From: Tenebrio molitor
Lineage: Eukaryota > Arthropoda > Insecta > Coleoptera > Tenebrionidae
NCBI RefSeq assembly: GCF_963966145.1
Contig: NC_091046.1
Span: 22,196,001 to 22,260,000, forward strand
Direction of reading: 5' to 3'
Length of the DNA: 64,000 nucleotides
Shown here: in pieces, positions 10,540 to 20,816 of the stretch
How positions within the stretch are numbered: the first letter of the stretch is position 1
Layout: every line of letters begins with the position of its first letter
Program-made: the position numbers and the translations under genes
The notes under the pieces: generated by a model
Seen by the model: only the letters and a program-made list of their open reading frames with translations
What the model was told of the DNA's origin: nothing
Databases searched by the model: none

Positions 10540-11830
10540 ATTGATCATAAATAACTATAAGGTTAGGTATTAAAACGATTGTAGTCGAAGCAAGCCATAC
10601 CCATGTTATGAAATTTTCTGACAATTGCTTCGAAAGGTTATGTTTGTAATCAATGTAATAAGTGAAAGAAATTAAAAATTGTCAAATTGACAGAAACATA
10701 AAATAACCACAAAGTAACCAGCAATAAATAAACATATAAACCATTCAGGATTATTTCAAATTCGGACTATCTATGAAAATCTGACATTTTAGTTGGCAGT
10801 ATTGTGATTTGTCTTAATAAATCTATTTTAGGTTATAATTCAACCGAACACTGCTCCCAAGTTGTTACATTTTTTAAATAATTGAAGGCATTAGGAACAA
10901 TAATCGTAAAATTGTAATTAAAATGAAACATACATATTTGTAGGGCAGTTCTGGGTAAATTCTTATTATCTAAATTAATGACGGAATTGACAACAATGCG
11001 AATATTTAAAAACGAAACGTCATATGACAGGACCTGACGCCAATCTAACAAAAAAATATCGCGGCCTCCTGCGTGTTTAAAATAATCGTGAACGGCATAT
11101 ACTACATATTCCGGACAAGAAATGTTGTCCACCTTTTTCCTATCATTTCACAAAAATTTGGTGTAGTTTAAGCTTTATTGTCATTATGATTGACGTTTGC
11201 AAATTAAAATTTGAAATTTATTACTGTCACCCATAAAAACATAAATTATAGACATAATTTGATTGACACGTGTCAACATGTGAAGCGAGGTTATTCGTTC
11301 CTAAAGGTCGCTTTATAGCATATGTGAGTGGAATGACAGTGGACGAAATTTTTTGTCCGCCATTGCACCGCTATTTTGTTTTTTACTCTTTCTGTCGTTT
11401 CAATAGAGAGAAAGCGAGGAAGGAAATCAAAAGGGTAAAAATTGGACTATAGTTCAAACATATAATTGATTTCATATAAATGTTCATCAAGTGAGCTGTG
11501 CATTTGTAAAAGCACCTTTAATTTAGTTACATTACAAAAGTCACATTTATCAAGGTCATGTCCAATAAATCTTTACTTGGTAAAAATACAAAGACAAAAA
11601 CAAATAAGAATTACTTTAATTTAATCTGAACTAAAACTGAAAAATTAGTCAAATCGGGTTCGCGCAGAGCAAGCAACTTTGAAAGTAAAAGTCACTAGCT
11701 TTAGCTTTAATACCAACAGAAAATTAGATTTTCATGGCTTGCTTAGATGCACATTTATATGAAATTGAGTATACGTGAAGTTATTTTATAGTGACGTCAT
11801 GGCTAAAATGGCTAAAAATTGGACTATTTT
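10540..11830 (-). repeat. Reverse-strand fragments of the copy A/B repeat
   Basis: Read on the minus strand, 10610-10730 matches 8225-8345 and 30460-30580 (ACTTATTACATTGATTACAA, TTTCGAAGCAATTGTCA). 11380-11460 matches 7320-7385 (AGTCCAATTTTTACCCTTTT, CTCGCTTTCTCTCTATTGAAA in part), and 11740-11830 matches 8410-8470 (TGACGTCA, AACTTCACGTAT). 10540-10610 also repeats 30720-30790 on the plus strand. A partial Tc1-type end (GGACGAAATTTTTTGTCCGC) lies near 11342. Confidence 0.45.
10977..11132 (-). pseudogene. Lipase-like exon fragment (tentative)
   Basis: On the minus strand a frame reads CPEYVVYAVHDYF, then DIFLLDWRQVLSYD and NIRIVVNSVI. The D-I-F-L-L-D-W core after a helix and before a small-residue helix resembles the segment N-V-I-V-V-D-W of insect pancreatic-lipase-like proteins, upstream of the nucleophile elbow. 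No catalytic serine motif is present and no neighbouring exon is seen. It lies inside repeat-derived DNA. It may be an isolated gene fragment carried by a repeat, or chance. Confidence 0.2.
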
Positions 11831-12169
11831 TGCGTTAAAATTTGATTAATAGTGTCAGTTGTTTGACGTTTATTAGCTATACTCAATTATATATAATATA
11901 AATGCGTATAATAAGTGAAACGACCCTTCCAAATGTTTACCAAAAATGTTGCAGGTAAACAAGAAGGTAGAGAATGTCGACATCCACATAGTGTTATTAC
12001 TTACTACAATTTTTTCAGATAACCAACTTATCAACTTTCAGTAATTAATTTCTTTTTATTACATATTTTAATAAAAATAAAAAGATAGATTTTTAACGCC
12101 TTCTCTAAATGAATAAAAATTCGTATTGAGTTAATTTTACAATATTAACAATGCAAAATTATAACTATT

Positions 12170-12335
12170 TTTTTAGTATTTGGTTGACCTCTTTGATGTC
12201 TAGGATCCACTAATTCTGGAAGAAAGTTCCAAAATAAAATGTTTCTAAGTGATTTTCAATTTCCAATTTATCAATTTCATGCCAGAATCTATCGTCCCTT
12301 TTAATTATGCAATATTTTAAATGAGAATTGATTTT
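12170..12335 (-). pseudogene. YqaJ-type protein C-terminal fragment, copy 1
   Basis: The minus strand encodes HLKYCIIKRDDRFWHEI and then an ending ELVDPRHQRGQP, with a frameshift in between. The pattern (I-x-K/R-D-D-x-F-W, then LPELVDPRxxRGxPI) recalls the C-terminal end of YqaJ-like exonuclease/recombinase domains encoded by arthropod transposons. The surrounding 11905-12360 is an inverted copy of 22090-22510. The family call is from memory of the motif and needs a search. Confidence 0.38.
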
Positions 12336-13670
12336 TTCTTTCGTAGCAGTATATAAACAACGAAGTAACAAATATCACGATTGGTAACCTAATTATAATA
12401 AGGATGCGATGTTTTTAATTTTATATGGTTTTCATTATCCATCGTTAAATAAATCAATTGTTAATTCACGTGTGGAATATGGTCACTTTATTACAAGAAT
12501 TGCATCCGAATTTATTAATCCATCTCTTTGCTAAAAATGATTTATATTTATCAATAAACATGGCACAACTTTTAACATTCAACCCGATAATATGCTCCAA
12601 TTTTTCTGTCGCTTTGTTTTGTCACAGAAGTTCGAATGAATGATTTTTCTGAATACAAAATTTCTTTTACGGTATTTGTAGTGCGAATATTACCAAATAA
12701 TGGTTTATGGGATAACGGGAACGGGTTTGTTGGCCGTCGTCAGTGTCGGCATTTCTACCTGACAGAAATGCATGCATTTTATGACCATAACTTCTGCTCG
12801 AAGGACCCCCGGCAAATTGATTGACACCCGTCACAATTTACAGAGTATACAACCCACATTCCCCGAAACTGGAATTTTATTTTACTCCACTGGAGCCGAT
12901 AAGTCACCAACAACCGGAAGTTACTCTTGTTATACGATTTAAAATACGATCCAGTGTTACCAACTTAAACAGTCCTTCTTGATCACCCCGTAGTATTACA
13001 AAAATTACAGAAGGAAAAATTTATTCGAATTGTCAAAATTTAAATGTCTAGCTGTTTCTAGCGAATACAAATTGATATTACAAAATGATTTGCATTATTG
13101 GGATTGAAGTTCTTATTGTATTTATTATTTATGTTATTTTGATAATCAATGACGAATTAATGGTTGACATTTATTCTAGTTGTAAACCTTCCGTAGTTAT
13201 TACAGTTTCCACTCATTCGCGATCCAACTGATCCAAGTGCCTCTGGTGGCCATTTCACATCGAATTGTTATTATCGGCGCGGACGACGATCTTAACAATC
13301 CATTCCCATTGACTTTTAACCAAAACCAACTGTCAATCGAAGAAGGAGTATAACGAGTATAACCCTCGAAAATGCCAAGTGAGTTGACAGTTGTGGAAGT
13401 CGCGATCTATTTTGTGAGGTTACAGTTCATGCTACGAATGGTGAATACATCATTTGCGTAAAATTGTTTTAACAGGCAAGTTGTTCTAATTGTGGTTGTC
13501 AGGTAGTGGTAGGCTGTTAGGAAACGTTTTCCACTTACTTATTCATTTTTGTTTTTCCACACAATTTTATCCCTATTTGCTCGGAATAGATAACAAATAG
13601 TGAAACATGATACTTACTTGTTTTGCTATTTCTGATTTTATTACAATATTTAATAGGCTAATATTTTTAG
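12336..13670. other. Intergenic, upstream of the PLEKHJ1-like exon
   Basis: Several short open frames on the plus strand (12458-12824) show no recognisable domain. 13290-13480 is less AT-rich and includes an ATG in good context (near 13372) followed directly by a GTGAGT donor-like site. It could be a promoter or 5' non-coding exon for the exon at 13689, but that is inference. Confidence 0.35.
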
Positions 13671-13688
13671 GTAGCTTAATTCCTGACT

Positions 13689-13806
13689 ATGCGATTTAAT
13701 AAACAAGAATTGATTACACTTGCTACTCAATCATCTACGAGATTTGAAAAAGAAGGTATTTTGTATGTTCGAGAGAGACAAGATGGATTTTTTAGAAAAT
13801 CAGAGA
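13689..13806 (+). CDS. First coding exon of a PLEKHJ1-like PH-domain protein
   Basis: The exon starts MRFNKQELITLA, continues through FEKEGILYVRERQDGFFRKS, and ends at GTAAGT (13807-13812) in phase 1 after 39 codons. Upstream, TTTTTAG at 13665-13671 is a good acceptor, so the exon probably begins in 5' UTR at 13672. The opening M-R-[FY]-N-x-x-E-L followed by a K-E-G-x-L-x-V-R-E-R strand is what I know from pleckstrin homology domain-containing family J member 1, a small endosomal trafficking protein whose PH domain starts at the N-terminus. The remaining exons (rest of the PH domain) are not found in the following 20 kb, so the next intron would be long or the gene is broken. Confidence 0.55.
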
Positions 13807-14087
13807 GTAAGTATGTTTTTAATTCAGTCATTTTATATTTTTTTGATGAATCCATTTTAAATATGAATAACTATTCTAAAATATGTTGTGCAAGTAAAGA
13901 AACAACAACCATTTTCTTGTTCATTTCATTTTGTCCCTATTTCCTTGTTTAATAACAAGTGGGCTGATGTTCCAGTTATTGTTTTTCATTGGTATACAAC
14001 ATTTCAATTGATTATACAGTTAGTGTTATTTTCAGTGTATTTCTACATACAAGATAAATTACCACCATGTCATAATTAATTATCACG

Positions 14088-14255
14088 TAAGATGATGAGC
14101 CTGACCAGGTAAAAGGCAACTCAAAATACATTTTACACAGCGCATTGTGTTTTGGTACTTAAATTTTAAATCAGGAATCCAAGAAGGTATTTTATTAGTT
14201 TGAAAAGTATATCTGTTATTGCACTTTTTGTTCATATTTAGTATTTGAAAATAGT
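14088..14255. repeat. Arm repeated inverted at 23640-23820
   Basis: GTAAGATGATGAGCCTGACC, ATTTTAAATCAGGAATCCAA and CATTTAGTATTTGAAAA-like stretches match 23640-23820 in inverse orientation. A short version occurs at 23030-23060. This looks like the end of one dispersed family. Confidence 0.5.
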
Positions 14256-14261
14256 AGTGGT

Positions 14262-14490
14262 CATGACTCAGGGCCTAGATACTGGCTTATCAGTTATCAC
14301 TCATACTGCCCGGCTTCGATTCCTAGTTAAATCATCAGTTTTTCAAATCACTACCATCTTTTGGAGGAGATGTAAGGCTGTCAGTCAGTCCCAGCTACTT
14401 ACTTAGTAGTGGTCATTAGGTCATGTTAGAGGCACTTGCGCGACCTGGAAACTTCTAGCACTTGGCCTTAGTCAGAAGGTATATGATTAT
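14262..14490 (+). repeat. Possible tRNA-derived SINE
   Basis: A GC-richer island contains GGCTTCGATTCCTAG, which fits a Pol III B box (GGTTCGANTCC). A degenerate A-box-like TGACTCAGGG lies 55 bp upstream, with a non-tRNA body and an AT tail after it. I see no second copy in the window, so identity rests on the box pattern only. Confidence 0.4.
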
Positions 14491-15458
14491 TTATTTTAAT
14501 TTTATTTGAAAATGTTTTTGAATGATGACAGAACCGACATGATCCTATAAGGTATTCACTATCTTTTTGGGACCGAGTTGGCTATGACCATCTATAGTAA
14601 ATTCAAAAAACTCCTGGACTGTCAAAATTAAATTTTAAATAAAATGCTTGTTTTGACTGTACTTAGGTATAAAAAGTTTTCGCTCGAGTGTACCGACATC
14701 AAAATCTAGTTACAGAATATGTTTAGGTTATGTTTTCATTTTTAATTATTGAATTAAAAATGTTTTGAATCATTCATTGCTTCGAACTAAATGAATTGGA
14801 GCAATTTAATATAGTTTATAAGAAACACACAACAAACTGAAAACAGGTAAAAATTAAACAACAACCAAAATCCTCCAAAATAAACTAATCTGTTTCATTT
14901 ATTCAGAATCGGAAGAAAATTATTTAACATTTGATTACACTTATCTGCAAAATTTTGATTTGTGAATCACAAGAACGAACACCAATTATTAACAATACTG
15001 GAGTGGCTTTGGAACAAATTTGTAATTTCGTCCCGTTATTATCACTTTTTTTGTTTGTTCCTCATAATAATTTCTTATGGCCCTCTTCTCTCGCGCCAAT
15101 AGAACCACCCTAGTTCGTTTTGAACTTTCCATTTTAACCTTTCTACAAAATACACTTAAATAATTTTGCAATTTATTTGACAATGTCAATTTAAACAAAT
15201 GAATAGTTTGAAAAATTAAAAAATCATAGATGACAACTAGGCAATATGAAAATAACTAGTGATATTTAACTAACCTAACAACTGCAATTTTGATTTTGAC
15301 AGTCCAGATGTTTTTTGAATGGGCTTTAGTGATTTTGTTGGCAGTACCTCAGTGATGACTAACTTCCCTAAAGGAAATTGACACGTTTTGTGTTAGGTAC
15401 ATTGTTGCCGGATCTCTTAAATCTGGTTTGTCTTTTTTAAATTAAATTAAATCGTGTA
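14491..15458. other. Intergenic stretch
   Basis: No supportable gene. GATAGTGAATACC..ATCTTTTTGGGACCG-type sequence around 14555-14600 recurs inverted near 17350-17395 (AATTCGGTCCCAAAAAGATC). Confidence 0.4.
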
Positions 15459-15813
15459 CTCTCGTGTCAAAAATGGATTACTCCCTAGGATTTAGGGATA
15501 TTCATTACTAGGTTGCCATAAATTTGGTTAGGTTGGAGGCTATGTGGTTTTTGGTGACAAACAAAAGATATCACAGCAAATTAATTGTAACAGTTGCAAA
15601 TGACTAATTTCTCGCTAAGTCATAGATGATTTTTCGTTTCAGAATCAATTTTGGTTAATGGCGGCATATTTATATGGATTTAATCTCTCAATTCAAAGTA
15701 ACCAACCTTAGGCATTCAAAATAACTTTTGAAAATTCTAGTTACACACAACATGAAAAACGTTATTTCCCTCAAGTTCGAATTCTAGGGAGTAATCCATT
15801 TTTGACACGAGAG
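15459..15813. mobile_element. MITE, 355 bp, CTCTCGTGTCAAAAATGG ends
   Basis: TA on both sides (15457-15458, 15814-15815); termini CTCTCGTGTCAAAAATGGAT and complement. TIR identity extends 35 bp (to TTACTCCCTAGGATT). There is no coding content. Confidence 0.82.
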
Positions 15814-16210
15814 TAATAGAAATTTTTTATCGTAATAAAATTATTTTGGCAATTTTGACTGTTCCTTAGACGGAAATTTAAATTATTTTTACACACTTAA
15901 TATAGTTATTTTTGTATTAAGTGCGCAAAATGATTGTTTTTTGTTGGCGCATGAGAATGAGTTTTTGGTCAAGACCGTCAAACTTCAAGACTTCAAACTC
16001 ATTCGAATGCGCCAACAAAACAATCATCTTGCGCACGAAATACAAACACTATTTTTTCTACAACCGCTTTTTAAACTTTTGCGAATAAAATTCATACTTA
16101 CTACAAAACGATCAGACATTCAAGTTGCCCGCTTGCGCTGGTTACTTGGTTACGAATTTTTGTAAAATTTTCCTTGGGTGTTTTAATTTTTTTTTGTAAT
16201 ATCTAGTTTG

Positions 16211-16290
16211 TCACCATGTAAACAACCTCATAACGGCCGGAGTCCGTTAAGAGTGTCCGTTACGAGCGGGAGCGGCCGTTATGAATGACT
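16211..16290. repeat. Hairpin H3
   Basis: ATAACGGCCG at the left pairs with CGGCCGTTAT at the right. The interior carries GTCCGTTAAGAG and GTCCGTTACGAG as a direct repeat. Confidence 0.65.
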
Positions 16291-16404
16291 AAATAACTAT
16301 AGCAACGTAGATCTAAACTTTATTTTTCAACTTTTTTACAATTGGTACAATAATTATTAATGTTTAATGTTATGGGACACACCTAGAATTAATCGAAATC
16401 CGTA

Positions 16405-16785
16405 TGCCACTAGCAGATGTAGACGAGATCGAAGATGATGCTTCAGACTTTTAACACTACAACACAAGCGCGATTTTGCAGGGAATAACTTTGACCTCAC
16501 TTGCTCTCCGGACATCGGGAATATCTTGATCGCGATTTTTTATTGATTTCAGTCGTTTATTTTCAATGGAAAGTTAAGTGTTGAACAAATCTGACAAACA
16601 GCAGCAAATGTAGACAAGATCGAAGATGATGCTTCACAATTTTAAGACTAACACAAGCACGATTTTGCAGGCAATAACGATACCTCACTTCCGGACATCG
16701 GGCATATGTTGATTGCGATTTTTTATTGATTTCATTCATTTATTTTCAACGGAAAGTTAAGCGTTGAACAAAGCTGACATACAAC
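16405..16785 (+). repeat. Two-copy tandem duplication, ~190 bp
   Basis: 16408-16595 and 16602-16783 are similar throughout: GTAGACGAGATCGAAGATGA / GTAGACAAGATCGAAGATGA, CCGGACATCGGGAATAT / CCGGACATCGGGCATAT, GGAAAGTTAAGTGTTGAACA / GGAAAGTTAAGCGTTGAACA. Copy 1 has a short open frame LADVDEIEDDASDF before a stop; no function is inferred. Confidence 0.75.
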
Positions 16786-16940
16786 ATTGAAACAATTTTT
16801 TTTCACAAACAACGGTTGACATGACGACGTCCTCCGCACACTTATTAATCATTCGGTTTTTTCGATGGCGTTGAAAAAAATGTATTTCAAAAAGATAATT
16901 GTGAACGAATCGTAGCGATATTACAAAAACTATTGTACAA

Positions 16941-17052
16941 TACACGTCCGTTAGGGCCTTTACAGCCTCGCCAGTATTATTCGACTCGCTCTGCGAGCTC
17001 GTCTCACAAAATCTCTGGCTCAGCAGTAAAGGCTATCCTAACGGACTTCTAC
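16941..17052. repeat. Nested hairpin H4
   Basis: GTCCGTTAGG pairs with CCTAACGGAC and CTTTAC with GTAAAG. The centre is GACTCGCTCTGCGAGCTCGT, a CTCG/CGAG core. Confidence 0.7.
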
Positions 17053-18665
17053 TGTAAAATACTATTTTCACCGTAAAAACAGTGAAAAAAAAAATTAAAA
17101 CATCCAAGGAAACTTTTTGACAACTATTTTTGATCTATCAAAAAATGACATACTTTGCGACTTGATAATGATGCATAAATGTTGCGTTTTTTTGACGGTT
17201 GTAGAAAAAATCATTTAGATTCTTCCGAATATTAAAATAATAAATCTGGCAATGCGGTGGCAAGAAAATGTCCAACAGACACTGACAGGGAAAAAAAATT
17301 GCATCCGTTGCATCACTGAGTCAGTTAGTCCAACATGAAAAGAAAAAAATCATAGCCAATTCGGTCCCAAAAAGATCGTGAATGCCTAATACTTACCCGT
17401 TACTTTTGTGATTTTAAATAATGCTTATTATTATTATTAAATCATACTTTATTAAGGGTGCTGTGAAGTAAAATAAAATTCTGGTTTCGTGCAATGTGGG
17501 TTGCATACTCTGCAAACGTTGAATCTATCGTGACGTCTGCCAATAATGGGTTTGCCGGGATCCTTCTCAGCGAGAGTTATTGTCACAAAATTCACCTAAT
17601 AAATACAGCGGCACTTCGTACTTTTACATCTCTAGGCCTTCCTGTGTAATGCCTGAATTTTGCTCTACGTAGGACTGTAATGGCAGTAACGTTAGAATAG
17701 AATGCAGTTTATGCTAATTTGAACACCTACCTACTATCGCGGCCAAAATACTTTGGTCGTCACTTTTTGACACTTCAAATGTAAATAAAGTATTAATGTC
17801 AATATACATGAAAATTTCAAATTATTCTTGTCAAAAATATGGCATATTCAGTTTTTGATAAATATAGAATCGTCTTACTTGCTTCTGAAGGTTGTCTAAA
17901 CGGTGACCATGTTGATCTTTTGCTTTTGAACCCTGCCTCCGCAGCTGGGATTTACCCCACCCGTATGACACTGATGGATTAAAATAATTTTGACAACAGT
18001 AAAAAATAAGGTTAAACATCCTAAAGCTTGCTTTACAATTGAATGTCATTTATGTCACATTGACGACCAAAGTATTTTGGCCGCGATAGTACCTATTTCA
18101 ATTTCACTTTTACTGACATAACATTTTTTTATACAGCGTGTTCCTTGTCAAAGTAATGACGTTATCATATATTTTTTTTAAATATAATTGTTTCAGAATA
18201 AAAAATCCACCAACACTGCATTTTATCTCGAAAATACAACCGACAACGTCGCCAATTTTTGCTTTTAGTGCGTTTGCAAGTGTCAGAAAAAAGTGGGGTT
18301 ATGAAAGAAAACTGTTGACAGTCGTTTAGGTCGTAATTCATCCTGTTTTTTAGTCTCATTTTATTATCCACCACCTTTTTGTACATAATAGTATATTATG
18401 TTATGAGGAGCAAAAATGAAGTTTTATGTGCTGCGGCTGGTAGATTGGCTGCCGAACGCCTTTCGGTACTAACGAGTTAATAAATTAATCATTAATAAAG
18501 AAAATAATAAACATTTTTTTCTACAACCGTCAAAAAAAAACGCAACATTTATGCATTATTATCAAGTCGCAAAGTATCTCATTTTTGATAGATCAAAAAC
18601 AGTTGTCAAAAAGTTTCCTTGGATGTTTTAATATTTTTTTTCACTGTTTTTACGGTGAAAATAGT
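17042..18665. mobile_element. 1.6-kb TIR element related to the flanking arms
   Basis: TACTATTTTCACCGTAAAAA at the left end is mirrored at 18640-18665. The arms (17042-17215, 18500-18665) share AACATCCAAGGAAACTTTTT and CGCAACATTTATGCAT. Within the arms, TTTTTTCTACAACCG and TTCCTTGGATGTTTTAAT are diverged versions of blocks in the arms at 15976-16200 and 19650-19872, in opposite order relative to the nearest outer arm. No transposase gene remains. Confidence 0.6.
17734..18089. mobile_element. Tc1-type MITE, 356 bp, with transposase start remnant
   Basis: TA (17732-17733, 18090-18091) flanks CTATCGCGGCCAAAATACTT and complement, the same style of end as the Tc1 elements at 36255 and 58294. An ATG at 17839 opens MAYSVFDKYRIVLLASEG, the usual first residues of a Tc1 helix-turn-helix domain, then stops at an early codon. 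A truncated relative is at 28927-29033. Confidence 0.82.
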
Positions 18666-18928
18666 TATTTGTATATCAAGGATGCGAAATCGTACTTTGA
18701 CGAACCGAGAGAAAAATTGTCACCAAGGCCGCTTTGCGGCAGAGGCAAACAATCTCGAGATCGTCAAAGGATTTCGTAGCCATTTTGTGTGCAACCCGAA
18801 AATTTGTAATGATAAAATGAACAAGTAAAATTTCCTTCACTGTCAATAAAAATAAAGTCGGCTTACATGTCGCCATGTCGCTATGGAAACGTCATAAATA
18901 AAACAATTCACTTTGAGAAAAATTGCAA

Positions 18929-19513
18929 AAATGTCCGAAGAAAATTACGATGTATCAGTTCCGTGTACTCATCCAGAGTTAAAAAAAATATTATAAATTT
19001 TGCAGTGTCGCATTTGAAACCTGAAAAATCGAAACGGCAATATGAAAAATGTTACAGTGACTTTGAGACTGATGTAACAAGAAGAATGTGAAAACCGTGT
19101 CCGATAATGTCGTACTGGCTTACCTATTTATTAGAATTTATTTATTGTGGAAGGTAAATGTTAAGTTCTGTTATGCTAGGTTGTATCACCTGCTACTTTT
19201 TAGGTTATTTTAATCGTGGAAATATCAGGAGCCGTGCAAAGACACAAATAAACCAAAATGTTTGTTAATGACATTCAGGAAATGTTACGAGATATTTCTC
19301 TTTTTAATCGGTGAAAAATTAACCAAAATTAACTTAATTCACATGTGTATGTTTTATATATCTTCTTCTCATGCGGCTGTCTTATTTGAAATTGGCGGAA
19401 ATTTCAAACCGGATGAAAATTCTGTACTAATAGTGGCCGCTCCTGACACAAAATCAAACTTTAACTGTAACCAATTCAGATTTTGTAAGATTACACCGGA
19501 AATCTGCAGATAG
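18929..19513 (+). pseudogene. Tyrosine-recombinase-like N-terminal pseudogene
   Basis: The frame starts MSEENYDVSVPCTHPELKKI and breaks at a poly-A run. It continues in another frame as AVSHLKPEKSKRQYEKCYSD F, then TVSDNVVLAYL near 19100. The LxPEKSKxxYExxYxxF segment followed by xxxVLLAYL is the N-terminal SAM-like domain pattern of the tyrosine-recombinase proteins noted at 8856. The later ORF at 19262-19513 (VLIVAAPDTKSN) may hold the DTKT-like strand. The catalytic tail is absent. I infer a dead Crypton-like copy with frameshifts. Confidence 0.4.
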
Positions 19514-19964
19514 ATATGTTGTAATTGTGATAATAAATAAATATAAAAATGACTTTTACTTTTACGGCCGTCGTCAAGGCAACGGCTGCGAAATTCAATT
19601 TCGCGGCCTGTTGTACGCACGCGAAGTGCTCATTTCGCGTACTTTTGCACACAAAAAAAATTAAAACACCCAAGGAAAATTTTATAAAAATTCGTAACCA
19701 AGTAACCAGCGCAAGCGGGCAACTTGAATGTCTGATCGTTTTGTAGTAAGTATGAATTTTATTAGCAAAGGTTTAAAAAGCGGTTGTAGAAAAAATAGTG
19801 TTTGTATTTCGTGCGCAAGATGATTGTTTTGTTGGCGCATTCGAATGAGTTTGAAGTCTCGACCTGACGATTTTTGATTGAAATAAATTTGTCAGTTTGA
19901 CAAATAAATGAATGATTTTGTATTTCATTCATTATATTGTCTCATCGAATATAACACGTGGTAT

Positions 19965-20077
19965 GATTAATCATCGATGATATTAAATTCGTGGAATTGA
20001 AGCAGGACATTTCACTCGTCCCTCGGACTCGTGAAATCTCCAGCTCAATTTCACTCATAATATCATCGATAATAACA
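19965..20077. repeat. Nested hairpin H5
   Basis: ATCGATGATATTA pairs with TAATATCATCGAT, AATTGA with TCAATT, and ATTTCAC with GTGAAAT around a core CTCGTCCCTCGGACTCG. Confidence 0.7.
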
Positions 20078-20079
20078 TT

Positions 20080-20427
20080 GAACATAGCCCGTACTTATTC
20101 CCTATGTTCAGTTTTAAAAAACACAGGTCAATGCATGTAGGTATGTAATCACGTAACCAAGGTAACGAAAATAAGTACTTGACAGTTTAACAAAATGGTT
20201 TGAAGAAGAAATACACATAATGCAGTTATTCTATGCCAATCAGAGCATTAGAAATGTGCGTGACATTTCCAATGCAACACATGATAGACCAATTCCATGA
20301 ATCGGAACAATTTTTAACATTATTTCAAAATCTCTGGTGTTCGGTATAGTTGGCTGCATAGCAACTCACAATGCATTGATCTGTGTTTTTTAAAATTGAA
20401 CATAGGGAATAAGTATGGACTATGTTC
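20080..20427. mobile_element. MITE, ~348 bp, GAACATAGCCCGTACTTATT ends
   Basis: Left GAACATAGCCCGTACTTATT and right AATAAGTATGGACTATGTTC are inverted. The arms run on for ~55 bp (AAAAAACACAGGTCAATGCA / TGCATTGATCTGTGTTTTTT). It lies next to the end of the MULE-like frame at 20432. Confidence 0.7.
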
Positions 20428-20431
20428 AGAG

Positions 20432-20730
20432 TTAAAAAAATGTCTCGGTATATTTTACAAAATCTAATCTACTCCTGCGATTTTCATTTCGCCCTTTTAT
20501 TTTTTCTAAAACAAAATTTTGTCTTTGTTTCACTTGCGGCCGTAACTTTTTAACAAACTTATTAGCCGTATTAATTTTTACGTAAGTCTCAGCTTGAAAA
20601 TTTAGTAATATTTCCGTAAAGTGGTAAATATTTGGATGAGCCTTGTAAAAGTTGGTACTAAAATGCGAATGAAACGATTCGCAAGCATTTGTGGTTCTGC
20701 TTAACGATGCTGTCTCACTAGATTCAGTTC
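20432..20730 (-). pseudogene. MULE-type transposase C-terminal fragment
   Basis: About 100 uninterrupted codons on the minus strand without an ATG, beginning ESSETASLSRTTNACESFHS and then HFSTNFYKAHPNIYHF, ending in a lysine-rich tail (KKLRPQVKQRQNF). The R-T-T-N-x-C-E-S-F-H-x-x-F...HPNI pattern is the conserved stretch just after the catalytic core in MULE-domain transposases of insects. A stop codon lies just upstream (near 20732), and 20817-21738 and 21761-22015 are inserted beyond that, so the catalytic part is lost or scattered. The long clean tail suggests either relatively recent death or an exon. Confidence 0.5.
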
Positions 20731-20816
20731 AAGACGATTCAAGACTTGTACCTGCGGATCATTGGGGTTCGGTTACTCTTTTCCAATAATTGTCTAAGTC
20801 GGTGACAGGGTTCTTA

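Larger units (their letters stand above)
15976..19872. mobile_element. 3.9-kb segment bounded by ~220-bp near-identical inverted arms
   Basis: The left arm 15976-16200 and the reverse complement of 19650-19872 differ at only a handful of positions (shared ACTCATTCGAATGCGCCAAC, GATCAGACATTCAAGTTGCC). The left arm is preceded by an inverted copy of its own first 60 bp (15925-15985), which forms a ~50-bp-stem hairpin. Inside are a tandem duplication, two hairpins, a nested TIR element, a Tc1 MITE and a tyrosine-recombinase fragment. No intact gene is present. Whether the whole segment moved as a unit is not shown; a target duplication is not evident. Confidence 0.6.
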
